From: Aporrectodea caliginosa
Taxonomy: Eukaryota; Annelida; Clitellata; Crassiclitellata; Lumbricidae
NCBI GenBank assembly: GCA_020284085.1
Contig: JACEVL010001161.1
Coordinates: forward strand, 1,021,344-1,085,343
DNA: 64,000 nucleotides
Direction of reading: 5' to 3'
The notes below the pieces were generated by a model that had not been told where the DNA came from, did no database searches, and saw only the letters and a list, made by a program, of their open reading frames with translations. Positions 52,885 through 64,000 of the stretch are shown here, one piece after another (position 1 is the stretch's first letter; each line of letters begins with the position of its first letter). The position numbers and the translations under genes are program-made.

Positions 52885-53086
52885 CGCTTGGCACCCATTC
52901 AAAAGGGCAGCGGTGGTGAAGGATCTCACCCGGACTCGGATCTCCTTTTGCCTACCCTTTGGACAACCTCTAGATCTCTGACTCGATGCAGCGCTCGTGA
53001 ATAAGCTGGTGCCTGCGCTTTGCTTTCGATTGGCGCTTTAGAACTTTTGAGCTTACGATTACGATTGCGATCTATTCAGTTACTTA
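52885..53086 (+). repeat. LINE 3' UTR fragment
   Basis: GGGCAGCGGTGGTGAAGGAT, then CTCGATGCAGCGCTCGTGAA, then TTGGCGCTTTAGAACTTTTG and a CTTACGATTACGATTGCGAT tail. The last part equals the tail of the LINE at 32742. A second piece is at 63420-63525. Confidence 0.65.
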
Positions 53087-53094
53087 CGTACGGT

Positions 53095-53420
53095 CAGTGG
53101 CGTAACGAGGGGGCAGAGGGGCGGCCGCCCCCGGGCGCAGGACAGGGGGGGCGCAAAATTAGGCTTAAAAAAATTTTTTTTGAAAGAAATCAGGCAAGAA
53201 TAGCTAAAAAGTACAAAAAGTAACTATTATGCATGAGTCTGGCAGGGGCGCGGGCGCAGGGGGGGGCGCAAAATGAGGCTTCTGACAATTTAACCACTTT
53301 TTACATGAAAAAAAGAAAAAAAAGCAAAAAAAAAAGTCATCAGAATTTTTGGCGGAAGTAAGAAAAAAATTTTCTGGAAATTCTTGCCCCCGGGCGCACG
53401 AACCCCTAGTTACGCCACTG
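53095..53420. mobile_element. hAT-type MITE, 326 bp, perfect 8-bp TSD
   Basis: Inverted ends CAGTGGCGTAACKAGGGG, flanked by CGTACGGT on both sides (53087-53094, 53421-53428). Subterminal CCCCCGGGCGCA blocks are inverted as well. It is inserted just downstream of the LINE tail ending near 53075. Confidence 0.9.
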
Positions 53421-53524
53421 CGTACGGTCACTATAGTTCTCCAATAGGCTTTATACCTTCCAGCTTGCCTATAGACATTTGATGGGACCTTAAGCCTATA
53501 GGCCTAGAGGACTAAATGAGTCGG

Positions 53525-53810
53525 AGTATTAATTCTTGATGAGTTGAGACTTCAGTTTTGAGTGGAAAGTCCGAGGGATGATAGATAGAGGCGCTTGAGG
53601 CAGATGATGGTTGGTGATTGACAATGATGGTGGAGGAACAGAAAATTTGCGGAATTCAGAGAGAAGATCATTCCAGAGACAAAGTCTGCTCTGGCAAGGA
53701 GCCGGACACACAATCTGGCTCTTGAGGGTTGGATCTGATATAGGCCAAGTGCTATTGGAAGAGCGGCGTATGTGGCTTCTGTATGGAGTGTATAAATTCA
53801 AAATAACTCA
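53525..53810 (-). pseudogene. LINE ORF2 C-terminal fragment
   Basis: The minus strand encodes SRLCLWNDLLSEFRKFSVPP and PRTFHSKLKSQLIKN then stop, matching the end of the LINE at 32892 (PPLWNKLPPVL ... FHSKLKTLLF). Confidence 0.7.
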
Positions 53811-53980
53811 CTTTAGACCTACATTATAAATCGCCAAAAGTTACTGCATATCTTGCTATCTTTTTAACCCAAATCTGAAAACACTCCCTCTGACAATCCC
53901 ATCCTGATTCCTCCGACTCTTCCTCGTTTGCCTCTCTGAGGCTCTCTCGATTCTTCAATTCTAAACACCAGTACAGTAAC

Positions 53981-54183
53981 CAGTGCATATTATAACTGTA
54001 TAACTACTGGGACAAAATGTCCCAGTAGCTTTAGGATTTGTCCCAGTAGTTTTAGGATTTGTCCCAGTAGTTTGGTGATAATATCCCAGGTAATACTCTA
54101 TTTTCAATGTTAGTTTCCAACAGCATTGAAAGTAAAGTAGCAGAGTTTGTCCCAGTTATCCAAATCCGTTAAAATATGCACTG
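53981..54183. mobile_element. hAT-type MITE, 203 bp, perfect 8-bp TSD
   Basis: Inverted ends CAGTGCATATTWTAAC, flanked by ACAGTAAC (53973-53980, 54184-54191). It contains CTACTGGGACAAAATGTCCC, a short internal hairpin. It is related to 36079-36265 in the opposite orientation. Confidence 0.85.
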
Positions 54184-54199
54184 ACAGTAACTGTAGTCT

Positions 54200-55150
54200 T
54201 CTGGCTGTCCATATTTTCTGTTTTCACTGAGCGCCTGTTAATAATCCGACCTAATTATTAGTTAACTCTTTGAGCGCTGTAGAAAGCTCCTAAATTTTCA
54301 GTTCATAGCAACATCAAATTGTAAGTTATAATAGTATTTTACTTAGCCTTAGTTAGGGCCTCAATTGGGCCTAATCTATAGGAGTCCCTGCACGAGTGCC
54401 TCTATAGGCCTAATGAGTCTATCTCAAGTGGCGCTATATGAATCTGCAATTACAATGACACAATTTTGAATAACAATTCTTCCTACGATTCATTCTTCTT
54501 AAGTTCTCGTCAGTAAGCATACTTGACCGGCGTCTACCTACGCGCGCGCGTAGGTGCTTTCCTCGCTGATCAGCAGCCGCGTATAAATATAGGCGTACTT
54601 ATACTTTAGGCCCACGCCTAATCGGCCATGCATGATTCGCTTATGGCCATGAATGCAGCTTAATCAAGGGTCTTCAATAGCTGTTCAAGTGCTTTCTTCA
54701 AGCAATGGCAACTTCAACAGGATATAAAACTGACAACGATGCATACTAGGCTACAAATCAAGAACTCAGATTGCAGGCAGGTCATTCAGGCAGGTCATTC
54801 CAAACACATGCGAAGGCCTATGTAGCTAATCGAACTTCTCAACGTCTTACTCCGCTGATAAATGATTAGCAACGCCATTGGTGAAGGCTGACCAGAGATA
54901 TCGTGCGAACGATAATGTTGTTTTTGCGCCTGACGGGCAACCTTTAACCGTTTTTTCACGTTATCTTTTAACCCATTTTAGGCATCGTAGTCCTATGATT
55001 ATTTTAAAACTTTAATTATTATAATTATTATTTCACGTTTAATTTTCTTTGTAGACGTGAGCCGATAATTCTGAAAAACGAAACGGAGGTTTAATCACGC
55101 TTACTTACTCGCGCATACGCACACAATCGTGACGTCATCGTTTTCTGTTG
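54200..55150. other. Upstream region of the filamin gene
   Basis: It includes a LINE/SINE tail near 54425 (GGCGCTATATGAATCTGCAA), an alternating CGCGCGCG run near 54541 and a possible TATA motif (CGTATAAATATAGG, near 54581). The promoter of the filamin gene is probably here but its start site is not determinable. Confidence 0.35.
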
Positions 55151-55170
55151 TTGCGTGTTGATGAATATTC

Positions 55171-57120
55171 ATGATGAACGACGATGCAGATCCGCGGAAA
55201 GCGTCTCGAATGAATCGCTACTCGTCGGTCGTCGTGACGAGCAACACAGTAGGGGGCGAAATGCCTTCGACGGAGAGGGATCTGGCCGACGATGCCCACT
55301 GGAAGGTCATCCAGAAGAACACGTTCACCCGATGGGCGAACGAACACCTCAGAGTGGTCAATAAGGTCATCAGTGATCTCGATTTCGATCTACACGACGG
55401 TGTTCGCCTCAGCGCCCTCGTCGAAGTCCTGTCCGGAAAGAAGTTGCCCAAGTATAACAGACGACCGTCATACAAAAACCAAAAGCTCGAAAATGTCTCC
55501 ATCTGCCTCGATTTCCTACAGATCGAAGAAGGAATCAAGCTCGTCAATATCGGTATGTATGATTCGTCCATTCAACGACCACGTAGGCAATTTTAGACAA
55601 CTACTGGTCACGTATTTGTACAAAATAATAGCATCAGTTCTGTGCTGGTGTCCCCAACATCGAAATTGTGCGATTGGACCCACAACTACATTTATAGTTA
55701 AGGATTTTGTGGATGATTTCCCCCTTTTTCGTATAGTTGTTGAAAAAGAATTTTGGGGTGCCTTTGGGCTTCCCAGAAAGAAGCAGTTATTTTGAGTAGA
55801 TTCAGATCTCAAGGGATGATGATGATGATGTGGGTAATAATCGTCCAATTTCTAACCGATCGTTTTTATCAAAGATGGCAGAGATGCTCCAAAAGATAGA
55901 CTTGCATAATTTGCATCTTCGCTTTTTGCTTCCTTTTCTACTTTAAATACATGACATAGGTATGACACTGGACCAGGAATTGACCTTCTCTCAAGCATGT
56001 GAAGACGGTATGTCAAACATGCTTTTATCATTTGAACCAGATCCAGACTCTACGCTACTTGTTCTCTGCCAAAGCTGTGCTCAGTCATGTGCAGTAGGCC
56101 CTATGGTGGATTATGGTAATGTTATTTATGCAGTCCATGTTTGTTTGTATTAATCAACTTCAGTCCATTTTAAATGCTGCAGCTTGGATAATTTGATTCC
56201 CAAGTCTGGTGATATGTCTAACTATACCTGGGTCATTCAGGGTGAGCTGTATTTTGTTTCTTATGTGAAAAATACTGAGCATAAAATTCCGAATGCACCA
56301 GTGATCCCGTCGTAAACCCAAAAAAAGAACCAGAACACCGGCTTCAGGCACTATGTTAATGTAGAATTTTTTCAAAGAAAGAACCGGTACAGCGTTGCGG
56401 TCGTCAAAAAATGAACCAGAACGCCGTTCCGGTGCGTTACAGTTCCAACCGATTTCTGGATTGCACTTCATTCTGTCATATAGGGAGCTATGAGTTTCAG
56501 TGCCATTCGTACCTGGCTGAAGATTTATACTCTCATGCATGTATTACCATAAAGCAACATGGCAGCTTAGCTGTTGTGGTTGGCCTCTCATTTTGCAATG
56601 GGAGAAACCAAATGCCAGGGTAAGTTGGCTTGTTCAAAGTTCAGAGTTTGTAGACTGAATTTAGTTGAAATGTAAGACAGTAAGAAGAACACCGAGCCCA
56701 ATGGAGCACACTGGCTCACGAGCCAAATTTCTGAAATGGTTTCATACATTAAAACTACAAAGTTTCAACGTTTGCAATGGGAAACATCTCAATTACTTGA
56801 GCAGAATTTCCAAATAATGCTTCTGACTTGATGAACTGGTTTCTATCCTATCATAACAAATATAATGTTGCTGAACATTTTTTAACCGCACATTGGAATT
56901 CTACAGTGACTGATGTAAAGATGAAATGCCAAGTTTACACGAAATTTTATTATACGTTGCCATCGTTTCCGTTGGTTACGCCTAAGCTTTCAACTGATTG
57001 ATAAAACTGAATGGCTTCAGGATGTGGCTTCCGATCAATAGTACGTGCATACTCTTGTGTTTGAGGAACCAACAGTCCAGCAGATCTAAGTCCACACTTT
57101 GCTGTGCACCTGTGTTCCTA

Positions 57121-57163
<43 letters not shown>

Positions 57164-57380
57164 TATATGTATGTATGTATATATATATATATATACACAC
57201 AGACACTCGTATATATACATACATATACACACACACACATACACTTAATATTAAACGTAGACATGCATGCATGCATACAATACAATCAATGTAAAATAGT
57301 GCATTACAGAAAATGCAGTATACTACAGCAGATGTGATATACGCCAGTGAGTGTGTGTGTGAGTGTCCTTGTGTGTGTCC

Positions 57381-57433
<53 letters not shown>

Positions 57434-60400
57434 CGTGTGTGTGTGTGTGCGTGTGTGTGCATCGTTATGGATGTATGTCATCTGTTTGCCTGTGTGCTTG
57501 CAGGCAGGTGTGTGTTTTTGCCTACTGCAGCGTGGGTTTGGTTTAGAGCAGGGAGGGTGTAGGACAACGTCGTCCGTCGCTTGGCGTAGGCAGGGCTTGA
57601 GGACCCTTCAGACTCCCTGAACCACCTGATCTTTGATCCAATGTTCTGTACGTGAGTGTGGGTGTGCGTAGGTTAAAAGTGATAGCTGTAGTTTTCTGAT
57701 AGGCTTATAGTTGACACCAGGACAAGTGATACGTGCATTTCATTACCAATTAGCGCAGGTCCATATAACAATCAATTCAAGGCCTAACCAGCCTATATGG
57801 CCCCATTGATAGACCTTAAAATATCCCATTCACTGTCACATTTCACAACGGGTCTTCGAGTATTTTCAAATAAAATATGTGCATCGTCACCACGGAATGC
57901 TCAAAAACATGTTTTGCACCTGTTTTGAGGTTCATTAAATGTGCTATATAAATAGGCAGTAATGTACATGCATTCATAATATTGCTTAAATAGGGCCACC
58001 ATTTTAAAGGGAGTATACCGATGTTGACGAAGAGTAGTTTGTCTTGCTAACTGAACATGTAGTAAAATCTTAACTTGGAAATAATCGGTTCAGATACATG
58101 AGCCAGTAATATGATATGTACCGTACGATGCCATATGCATGTGTTGTACACATCGTGAATTCTTAATATGGTGCATACGGTATAATGTTGTCTATATTAC
58201 AGTACAAACATACATAACATACATAAATACATAACATACATAACTACATAACATACATAAATACATAACATACATAAATACATAACATACATAAATACAT
58301 AACAGTAAATGCAATACATAATATAATGTGTACAGTACAATGCATGGCGCATTGAGTAGGCCTATAGAGTTGTGTCTCTAGTCTGGCGATGCCAACTTGG
58401 CATTGCATCAGCCTACCTAATAGACCTCTGTCAGCTGGTATGGGGGCTCGGGGTAGTCGCCCCCTTCGCTCTGCTGAGAGGGGGTTTCTGGTAGTGTCGT
58501 GTGCCCGCACATTCCGGTAAAACCGTGCATTCTCTGTCGTAGGCCCTAGGGTTTGGAATGGCCTCCCTCGGGAGCTACGCCTGTTACCCTAGATCATGTA
58601 CTGATACGTTTTATGGCCATTTGAAAACTTACCTTTTTGCTCTGGCTGGAGTTAAGAGCGCTTCTGAGTAATTGCCCTGAAGGTGCGCAATATAAATTTT
58701 AGAATGAATGAATGAATGAGTGAATGAATGAAAGAACATACAGTGCATTCAATGCAATAGTGCAGTACAGGAAATATACAGTACACCACAGTTTGCAGTA
58801 TAACACAATAAAAATACATTACAAGGTATATGTACCAGTAGTGTAACTAGACATTATATAACGTCTTTTTAAAGGTGCACCCCCACTACATTTTGTTGCA
58901 ATACAATACACGATTACAATACTCTTCTAGTTAACTACATTGTTTTGTTAACTGGTGTAATATATTCTATTTCGTATACTTAATGACATTTAGAGAGCGC
59001 TCCTGATTGGTTTGCTCTCAGAGTGGTGCTATATAAATGCTCAATTACCGATCAAAGACAGTTAAATTCATAAACAAACAGAACTGATGTGGTTGCTTGA
59101 AGTTGAAATTGAGCAGTAAAAATATGCGATGGCAGCAGAGCGTAGGATTGAAGGACCAGTTAGTCTGAACTTATGCTATGCAAAGTACTTCAGTGTGTTT
59201 GAACCGTTCAGATATTACAGCAGGCCTACACTGAGCTTCTCTGAAGAAATAGTTTTCTCGAGTAGTCTCTCGTGTGTGTGTGTGGACGGCTGGGCTGATG
59301 GCTGCAAGATGAGCGAGCGACAGATGTGGGTTGAACGTTTGAAGAATTTGAAAGGTCTTGATAGAGTTACGAAAGGAATGTGTTCTTAGTGGTCCTGATA
59401 ACCCGGTCGGTCGCTTATTAATGAAGTAATGTCAAGTTGCAATCAACGTCTCGATAAATTTAGCCACAGCAGGAGAGCTGCCCAACAATTAAAATAATTT
59501 GAGCGCCTCTGTGTAGGCTTCTTGAGGGGGCGCTATATAAATTCCTGAAATGAATGAATGAATTATGATGAATAAAAGGAAAAGGAGTAGCAGTTCCTTG
59601 AGCAGCCATGGGTATGAAGTATTGACTTAATTTTCTTAGCCTGGGAATAGGTGGGTGGTGACCAGTCCTCTCCCTCGCCGTCTCATCTTCCCACTGACAA
59701 TGTACTCATTATAGCTGAGTTTGCTAGGGGAGCAAATGGGGCAGAAATCTCCAACCAGATTTCTGGTGAGGATTTGAACCTCGGACCTCTCGGTTGACAG
59801 TCCAGCACGCTTGCCACTACACTATCGAGCACCCATAAAATTAATATATCGTCCTATGTGATCAACCAAGCCCAAGTCTTGGTTAGATTCATAGTTTTAC
59901 AACATCTTACGGCAACAAAGGCCGTTGACGTCGACAGAAATTGTTTTGGCTTAATGCAGCTATATGTATAGACTTGGAAATTTAATTAATTAATTAATTC
60001 GTTCGTTCGTTCATTCATTCACCTTTGCTTATTGATCTAAATTCTAAAACATGGTCAAATATAAGATGAGTTGTGACACACTAACCATTGTCCCGATTGA
60101 TATAATTAGATAGGTCACCAATTAAGAAACAATATTGTGGCCTTTAGTGGTTTACAAAGAACTTCAGTCTGTGTTTTTAATGCAACATGTAGTAAAAATC
60201 TTAAAGACATATAATACAATTGAGTCATATAAATTACATATGCAACGAAAAAAGAAAACTAAAATATGCGACATAAAATAAAATATGCAACATGATGCAA
60301 ATTACGTCCTTTTTACCTCATTTAGAATTTGTGCAGTTGTTTAAGAAAGTTTATTGTATTTCAGTCTTCATGCCCATGCAGCCCTCGTTACCCAACTCTA

Positions 60401-63152
60401 CCCAATAGGTAGGTAGGTCGATACAGAATACCACCACATTAAAAAGTGGTGGTTACCGGATGCCACCACATTAAAAGTGGTTATGACAGTCACCACGACT
60501 TTAAAAAATGGTAGTAACAGGAGGCCACTGTCACTATAGAAAGTTATGCCTGTTCTGTTGCAAAGATTTGGGTTTTACATTACATTTCATTATTTACTGT
60601 TTTGGTGTGCAGATAGTTCGGACATTGTGAGTTGCAATTCGAAGCTGATCCTTGGTCTGATGTGGACTCTCATTCTTCACTACTCCATCTCGATGCCGAT
60701 GTGGGATGGCCTGGAGAACGCCACCACCAACAATAACCAGACTCCGAAGCAGAAGCTTCTCGGTTGGATCACGTCGAGGATTCCGGATAAACCAATCCGG
60801 AACTTTACGACGGACTGGAATGATGGTACAGCCATTGGAGCGCTCGTGGATGCTGTTGCTCCAGGTTCGCTGGGATTTTTTTCTCTTTGTTGGGGGGGGG
60901 GGAGTATTTAGAGGGATGGGGAATGGTCGGTGGAAATAGTGAGTGAAGGACTTACTCAAGGTCCTTACACAGTAACCATCTCTAATGGAAGATTCAAACC
61001 CTTACTCTTCGCATAACAAGGCGAGCGCTCTAACCAACGTGAAGTGTCTTATATATCACCATATTTTACTTGACCACTTCCTTCGCTTACCAATATTCCT
61101 CCTACGTGGTGATTGGTTTATTTCAGTAACTGCATGCAGTATCGTGCTTTACTGCTCTTACCTTGCCTGTTCAATTGCTGAAAGTTGTTTGCTATGCCTA
61201 ATCTTACTTGTTCATAGGCTTACTGTTATCGAGCACACAGTTACCCCTTATCTGTTCGCCATGCTCGGTTGTTATTTAGGGTTGAGTAATATGGTTTGGA
61301 CATGTAGATAGAGAGAATGCCAGTTGATCTGGATATGTATAGAGAATTCCAGTTGACCAAATCCCACACAATACACTACATGCAAGATTCAAAAGAAAAA
61401 GAAACAAAGCCAGACCAAGACTGCCCTGGATAGACAACATAACATCATTTGGACAAACACTAAGGGGAGCAATGGACCGTTATAACTGAGTTGGCTAGAG
61501 CCTAGAGGTCTGAAGTGGAGCCAATATCTCGAAACAAATTTCTGCCCTGGCGGGGATTTGAACCCTCGATCACTGGATTGACGCTAACCACTACACTATC
61601 GCGCACCCTTGTGCATTAAGGCTGGTGATAACTGCAGATGGGATGAGATGATGATACTTAGTGGCATCAGTGAGCAGCAGCTGCAGTAGCAGCCTTGGAT
61701 ATGATTCTGTGCTGCTTATATCGTCCATTCACGATATAGTGTGGTCTGATCGTTGGCCAGTTCATTCATTCAGGTGTGGCTTACACGACAGGTGACCTAT
61801 CTAATCGGCCCAGCAGCAGGGATTGTTTCAGGTAGCACATACTATTAGTCTACCTGTTGTCCTGAACCACTTCATTGGCCTCCGTCGCCCCTCCACCCAT
61901 CTCCCCGGCTCCCCGTCCTTCGGCCAGGACCTGTGTATAGTATGCTACTGCTGCCGAGTCCCACACGGCGACACTTGAACTTTGAAATTGAAACACAGCT
62001 TACGACCGTCAACTACACACACGCTGGTCCAACGTTAGAACGACGGACGGACGGGCAGGCCACTACGGGCAGGCCACTGCCTGTTGCTCGTTTATGTCGA
62101 AGGGCGTTTGGGTGTAGACCGTCTTCAAACTTGGTTGCCCTCCACTCTGGCCCTGTCATGTTGACTGAACAAATCCAGGGCCGAACGATGGCGTCGAAAA
62201 TTTAATGTCAATTCAAGTGAGTGAGTAAGGAGACCGACCGTTCGACCACCTCCACAACGGTTTATCCCCGGGCGCACTCCGCTGTTCGGAACAGGGTTTA
62301 GGCATGACTCCGATCGTGCTTCGTGTGAACGTGCACGGTAGAGCTGTCAGATGGCTGTGGCAGAAGGTCCCACTGGCGAGATGTAGGCAAGGGATAACTT
62401 TGGGGATTGCTCCAGCTACTTGACCCTAGGCATAGGCCACTATTGATTGGAACATGGTTGAAGCATTACATGGAACAAGTCCAGGCAGAGGGAACATAAT
62501 TATTGAGAATGAACAGGCTAATCTGTTTTTCCATGAACAGGTCACTTCCGTGGCCCACTGCAGGAGACCTTAGGTGATCTTTACAAACTACCATAATCTT
62601 TCCTGGTCTGCCTGTGCAGTGTGCCTGTGGAACAGCCTTCCTGCATCTGTGCAGGAGGCCAAAACTCTTTGTGTATTAAAACGCAGTTGAAATGTACTTA
62701 CTATGTTACACTTTGCATTTGCAACGACAGTTCATACTGTATAAAAGCATCCTAGAAGTAGCTTGCTACTGACGTTGCTATATGGAAACTGTCGTAATGT
62801 GACACCATCACAGCTTTTAAGAGGAATTAGGAGAGATGAGCTATTTACACAGACTACTTATCTTCTGAACCATTTAAAACCCTTGTTATGTTATGTTAAT
62901 TATAATAAATTACGACTTACACTTTTCTCAAACAAAGCCCACTCTGAATTCTGGCTCTGCTAGTTGTGGTGAAGTACCATGTCGTTCCTGAGTAACTCTC
63001 ATCTCTACTTATTGAGTAATAGATAGCACTGCTGTTCTATTCCTTGATTCGTAGGACTGTGTCCGGATTGGTCGACGTGGAGCCCAAAGAACAACGTTGC
63101 CAATGCAACGGAGGCGATGAGTGCAGCTGAGCAGTGGCTTGATGTGCCTCAG
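55171..63152 (+). CDS. FLN: Filamin, 5' part (tandem calponin-homology actin-binding domain); continues past the window
   Basis: Filamins crosslink actin filaments and tether membrane receptors. Exons are 55171-55552, 60613-60864 and 63055-63152, in consistent phases (1, 1, 0), giving 244 codons so far. CH1 reads [57 protein letters not shown] then [20 protein letters not shown] and [13 protein letters not shown]2 begins [46 protein letters not shown] and [16 protein letters not shown]. The conserved [10 protein letters not shown] and NFTTDWNDG point to filamin rather than spectrin or alpha-actinin. The Ig-like repeats must lie beyond 64000. The start codon is the first ATG of the frame; ATG at 55174 is an equal choice. 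Confidence 0.92.
55553..57120. other. Filamin intron 1, first part, no gene seen
   Basis: No other exon was recognised. Short ORFs are unsupported. The region 56280-56460 contains AACCAGAACACCGG-type words twice, possibly a decayed repeat. Confidence 0.45.
57121..57475. repeat. (TA)n, (CA)n and long (GT)n microsatellites
   Basis: TA repeats at 57130-57200, CA and GTAT near 57195-57250, and a nearly pure GT run at about 57355-57465. All ORFs here (Cys-Val or Ile-Tyr runs) are artefacts. Confidence 0.95.
58205..58305. repeat. ACATACATAA tandem repeat
   Basis: CATAACATACATAAATA-type units of about 17 bp, in filamin intron 1. Confidence 0.8.
58350..58740 (+). pseudogene. LINE 3' end with GCGCAATATAAAT tail and (GAAT)n
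   Basis: The plus strand shows the ending [13 protein letters not shown] ... [17 protein letters not shown] then a stop, then GGTGCGCAATATAAATTTTA and (GAAT)n. It is the LINE partner type for the SINE tail at 23340. Confidence 0.65.
59505..59575 (+). repeat. LINE/SINE 3' tail fragment
   Basis: CTTGAGGGGGCGCTATATAA ATTCCTGAAATGAATGAATG. The same tail as the SINE at 23340 and the LINE at 58350. Confidence 0.65.
59600..59835 (-). repeat. SINE family B, full-length copy
   Basis: On the minus strand it opens GGGTGCTCGATAGTGTAGTG with box A (TAGTGTAGTGG) and box B (GGTTCAAATCC), then a body with CAGAAATCTGG and CTCAGCTATAATGAG. It lies in filamin intron 1. Confidence 0.8.
60423..60532. repeat. 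About 35-bp palindromic tandem repeat, 3 copies
   Basis: The unit ACCACCACATTAAAAAGTGG can fold on itself (CCAC...GTGG). It lies about 80 bases before the acceptor of filamin exon 2. Confidence 0.65.
60945..61046 (-). repeat. SINE family A, 5' half
   Basis: The plus strand shows GAGTGAAGGACTTACTCAAG, GTCCTTACACAGTAACCATC, AACAAGGCGAGCGCTCTAAC, the complement of the family A head and body. It starts 80 bases after the filamin exon 2 donor. Confidence 0.65.
61290..61480 (+). pseudogene. LINE ORF2 fragment
   Basis: GHVDRENAS ... [20 protein letters not shown] and [20 protein letters not shown]: the 'GHVxR...RPRxxWxDNI' ending found in several LINE clades, with stops. Confidence 0.55.
61485..61612 (-). 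repeat. SINE family B fragment
   Basis: TTCTGCCCTGGCGGGGATTT, GATTGACGCTAACCACTACA and CTATCGCGCACCC on the plus strand are the complement of the family B head. Confidence 0.65.
61620..63050. other. Filamin intron 2, remainder
   Basis: A LINE 3' scrap lies at 62605-62720 ([18 protein letters not shown] in the plus frame, related to 15652-15807). Otherwise no exon is recognisable. Confidence 0.5.
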
Positions 63153-63184
63153 GTAAGACTGGAAATCGAATTCGAATCCTTATT

Positions 63185-63420
63185 TATGTATGTACGTACA
63201 TACGTACGTATCGTATGTATAAATGTATGTATGTATGTACGTGTAAATATTATATTTACACTATATATATTCATCTATGTATACAACATGCATACAAACA
63301 TACCACACACACACATTACACACACACACTCACACACACATTATATGGATATATATCTGTACAAACATACACACACACTGCACACATAACACACGCACAC
63401 ACATAAAATATATATTGTCC
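63185..63420. repeat. (GTAT)n and (CA)n microsatellites after filamin exon 3
   Basis: GTATGTATGTAC-type and ACACACAC runs starting about 35 bases after the donor at 63153. Confidence 0.9.
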
Positions 63421-63525
63421 CGTTCTCCAACGTCTCTGACACGATGCAGCACTCGTGCATATGCTGATGCCATGCGCTTAACTTTTAAGTATCAGTTTAG
63501 TATTCGGACTTTACGATTATGACTC
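63420..63525 (+). repeat. LINE 3' UTR fragment
   Basis: TCTCTGACACGATGCAGCAC TCGTGCATATGCTGATGCC matches 52975-53020 in order and orientation. Confidence 0.55.
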
Positions 63526-63529
63526 TCAT

Positions 63530-64000
63530 CCACACGTCTGTGGCTCTGCCTGCCACAGCTAGTATAAAGCGCCAGGTCGAGTTTTCAAAACAACTATTTT
63601 TATCCACATTAGTCAAACTCTATGGTCGTCCCCATGACGTCATAAAGCAGATTATCTTCCAGACTTGTTTATGCGACACCTTTTTTTACACGAGCTGTTT
63701 CTCATTCAATGGCCTGATTCCAATGTGGGACACGTTCCCATAGCTACGGTCTACGTGACAAACGTCCATTAAGGCTATGGGCCTGTTCCAGTTCTGCTCC
63801 GGGCATGCTCGGAGTATAACCCGAGTATGTGCTCTTTCAACACAAAACAAGAATGAGCCGAGTAAAACGATGGTGGTTAGCAGTAGTTTGAAACTTGAAA
63901 ATATTACCTTTCGAGTTCATCAATAAATTGCAAGTGGGGTTAGTCATGTACAAACTTCAAGCGCATCAAATATCTGCGAGTTTTGACTACTGATTTTATA
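63530..64000. other. Filamin intron 3, no exon seen up to the window end
   Basis: The next filamin exon (remainder of CH2, expected to begin with a VIxPEEI-like motif) is not found before 64000. Confidence 0.5.

Noticed and set aside
55218..55848. Several 110-167-codon ORFs around filamin exon 1
   Set aside because: Shadows of the CH1 exon and its intron in other frames.
57313..57620. Cys-Val repeat proteins
   Set aside because: Translation of a (GT)n microsatellite.

Overview
This is animal nuclear DNA, about 60 % A+T. It holds intron-rich genes with GT-AG splice sites and conserved metazoan proteins, buried in a dense load of tRNA-derived SINEs, 3'-truncated LINEs, hAT, piggyBac and other TIR elements, and intronic satellites. 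The repeat style and a precursor of short amidated R[FY]xG[LI] peptides suggest a marine invertebrate, possibly an echinoderm or another ambulacrarian. The species cannot be fixed from the sequence alone.

Layout. Positions 1-3060 are repeats: an internally deleted piggyBac element, a LINE scrap and a 546-bp hAT-like MITE. Positions 3079-23908 (minus strand) hold a complete DCAF1/VprBP gene. I resolved 37 coding exons, which join without a frame break into 1564 codons. Positions 24000-35500 are intergenic or unassigned. They contain a candidate housekeeping promoter (about 25.2 kb), a 945-bp element with long terminal inverted repeats, one unassigned minus-strand terminal exon (29134-29600), a GC-rich patch and a 5'-truncated CR1/L2-type LINE. 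Positions 35671-39510 (plus strand) hold a two-exon neuropeptide precursor: a signal-peptide exon, then an exon with three amidated peptides. Positions 40273-49977 (minus strand) hold a complete HSPA14-type Hsp70-like gene of 14 exons and 506 codons. One of its introns carries a hAT element with intact ends and a perfect 8-bp target duplication, and another intron is mostly a MITE. Positions 50000-55000 are stacked repeats. From 55171 (plus strand) starts a filamin gene; its first three exons encode the CH1-CH2 actin-binding region, and the gene runs off the window.

The genes are not an operon and have separate jobs: ubiquitin-ligase substrate reception (DCAF1), peptide signalling, ribosome-associated chaperoning (HSPA14) and actin crosslinking (filamin). 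The most unusual signals are in the DCAF1 gene. A coding-exon end with its splice donor has been copied about six times in tandem into the next intron. A 5' exon fragment with its acceptor sits inside a SINE. One splice donor is duplicated, and the first of the two DDB1-binding WDxR motifs is degenerate.
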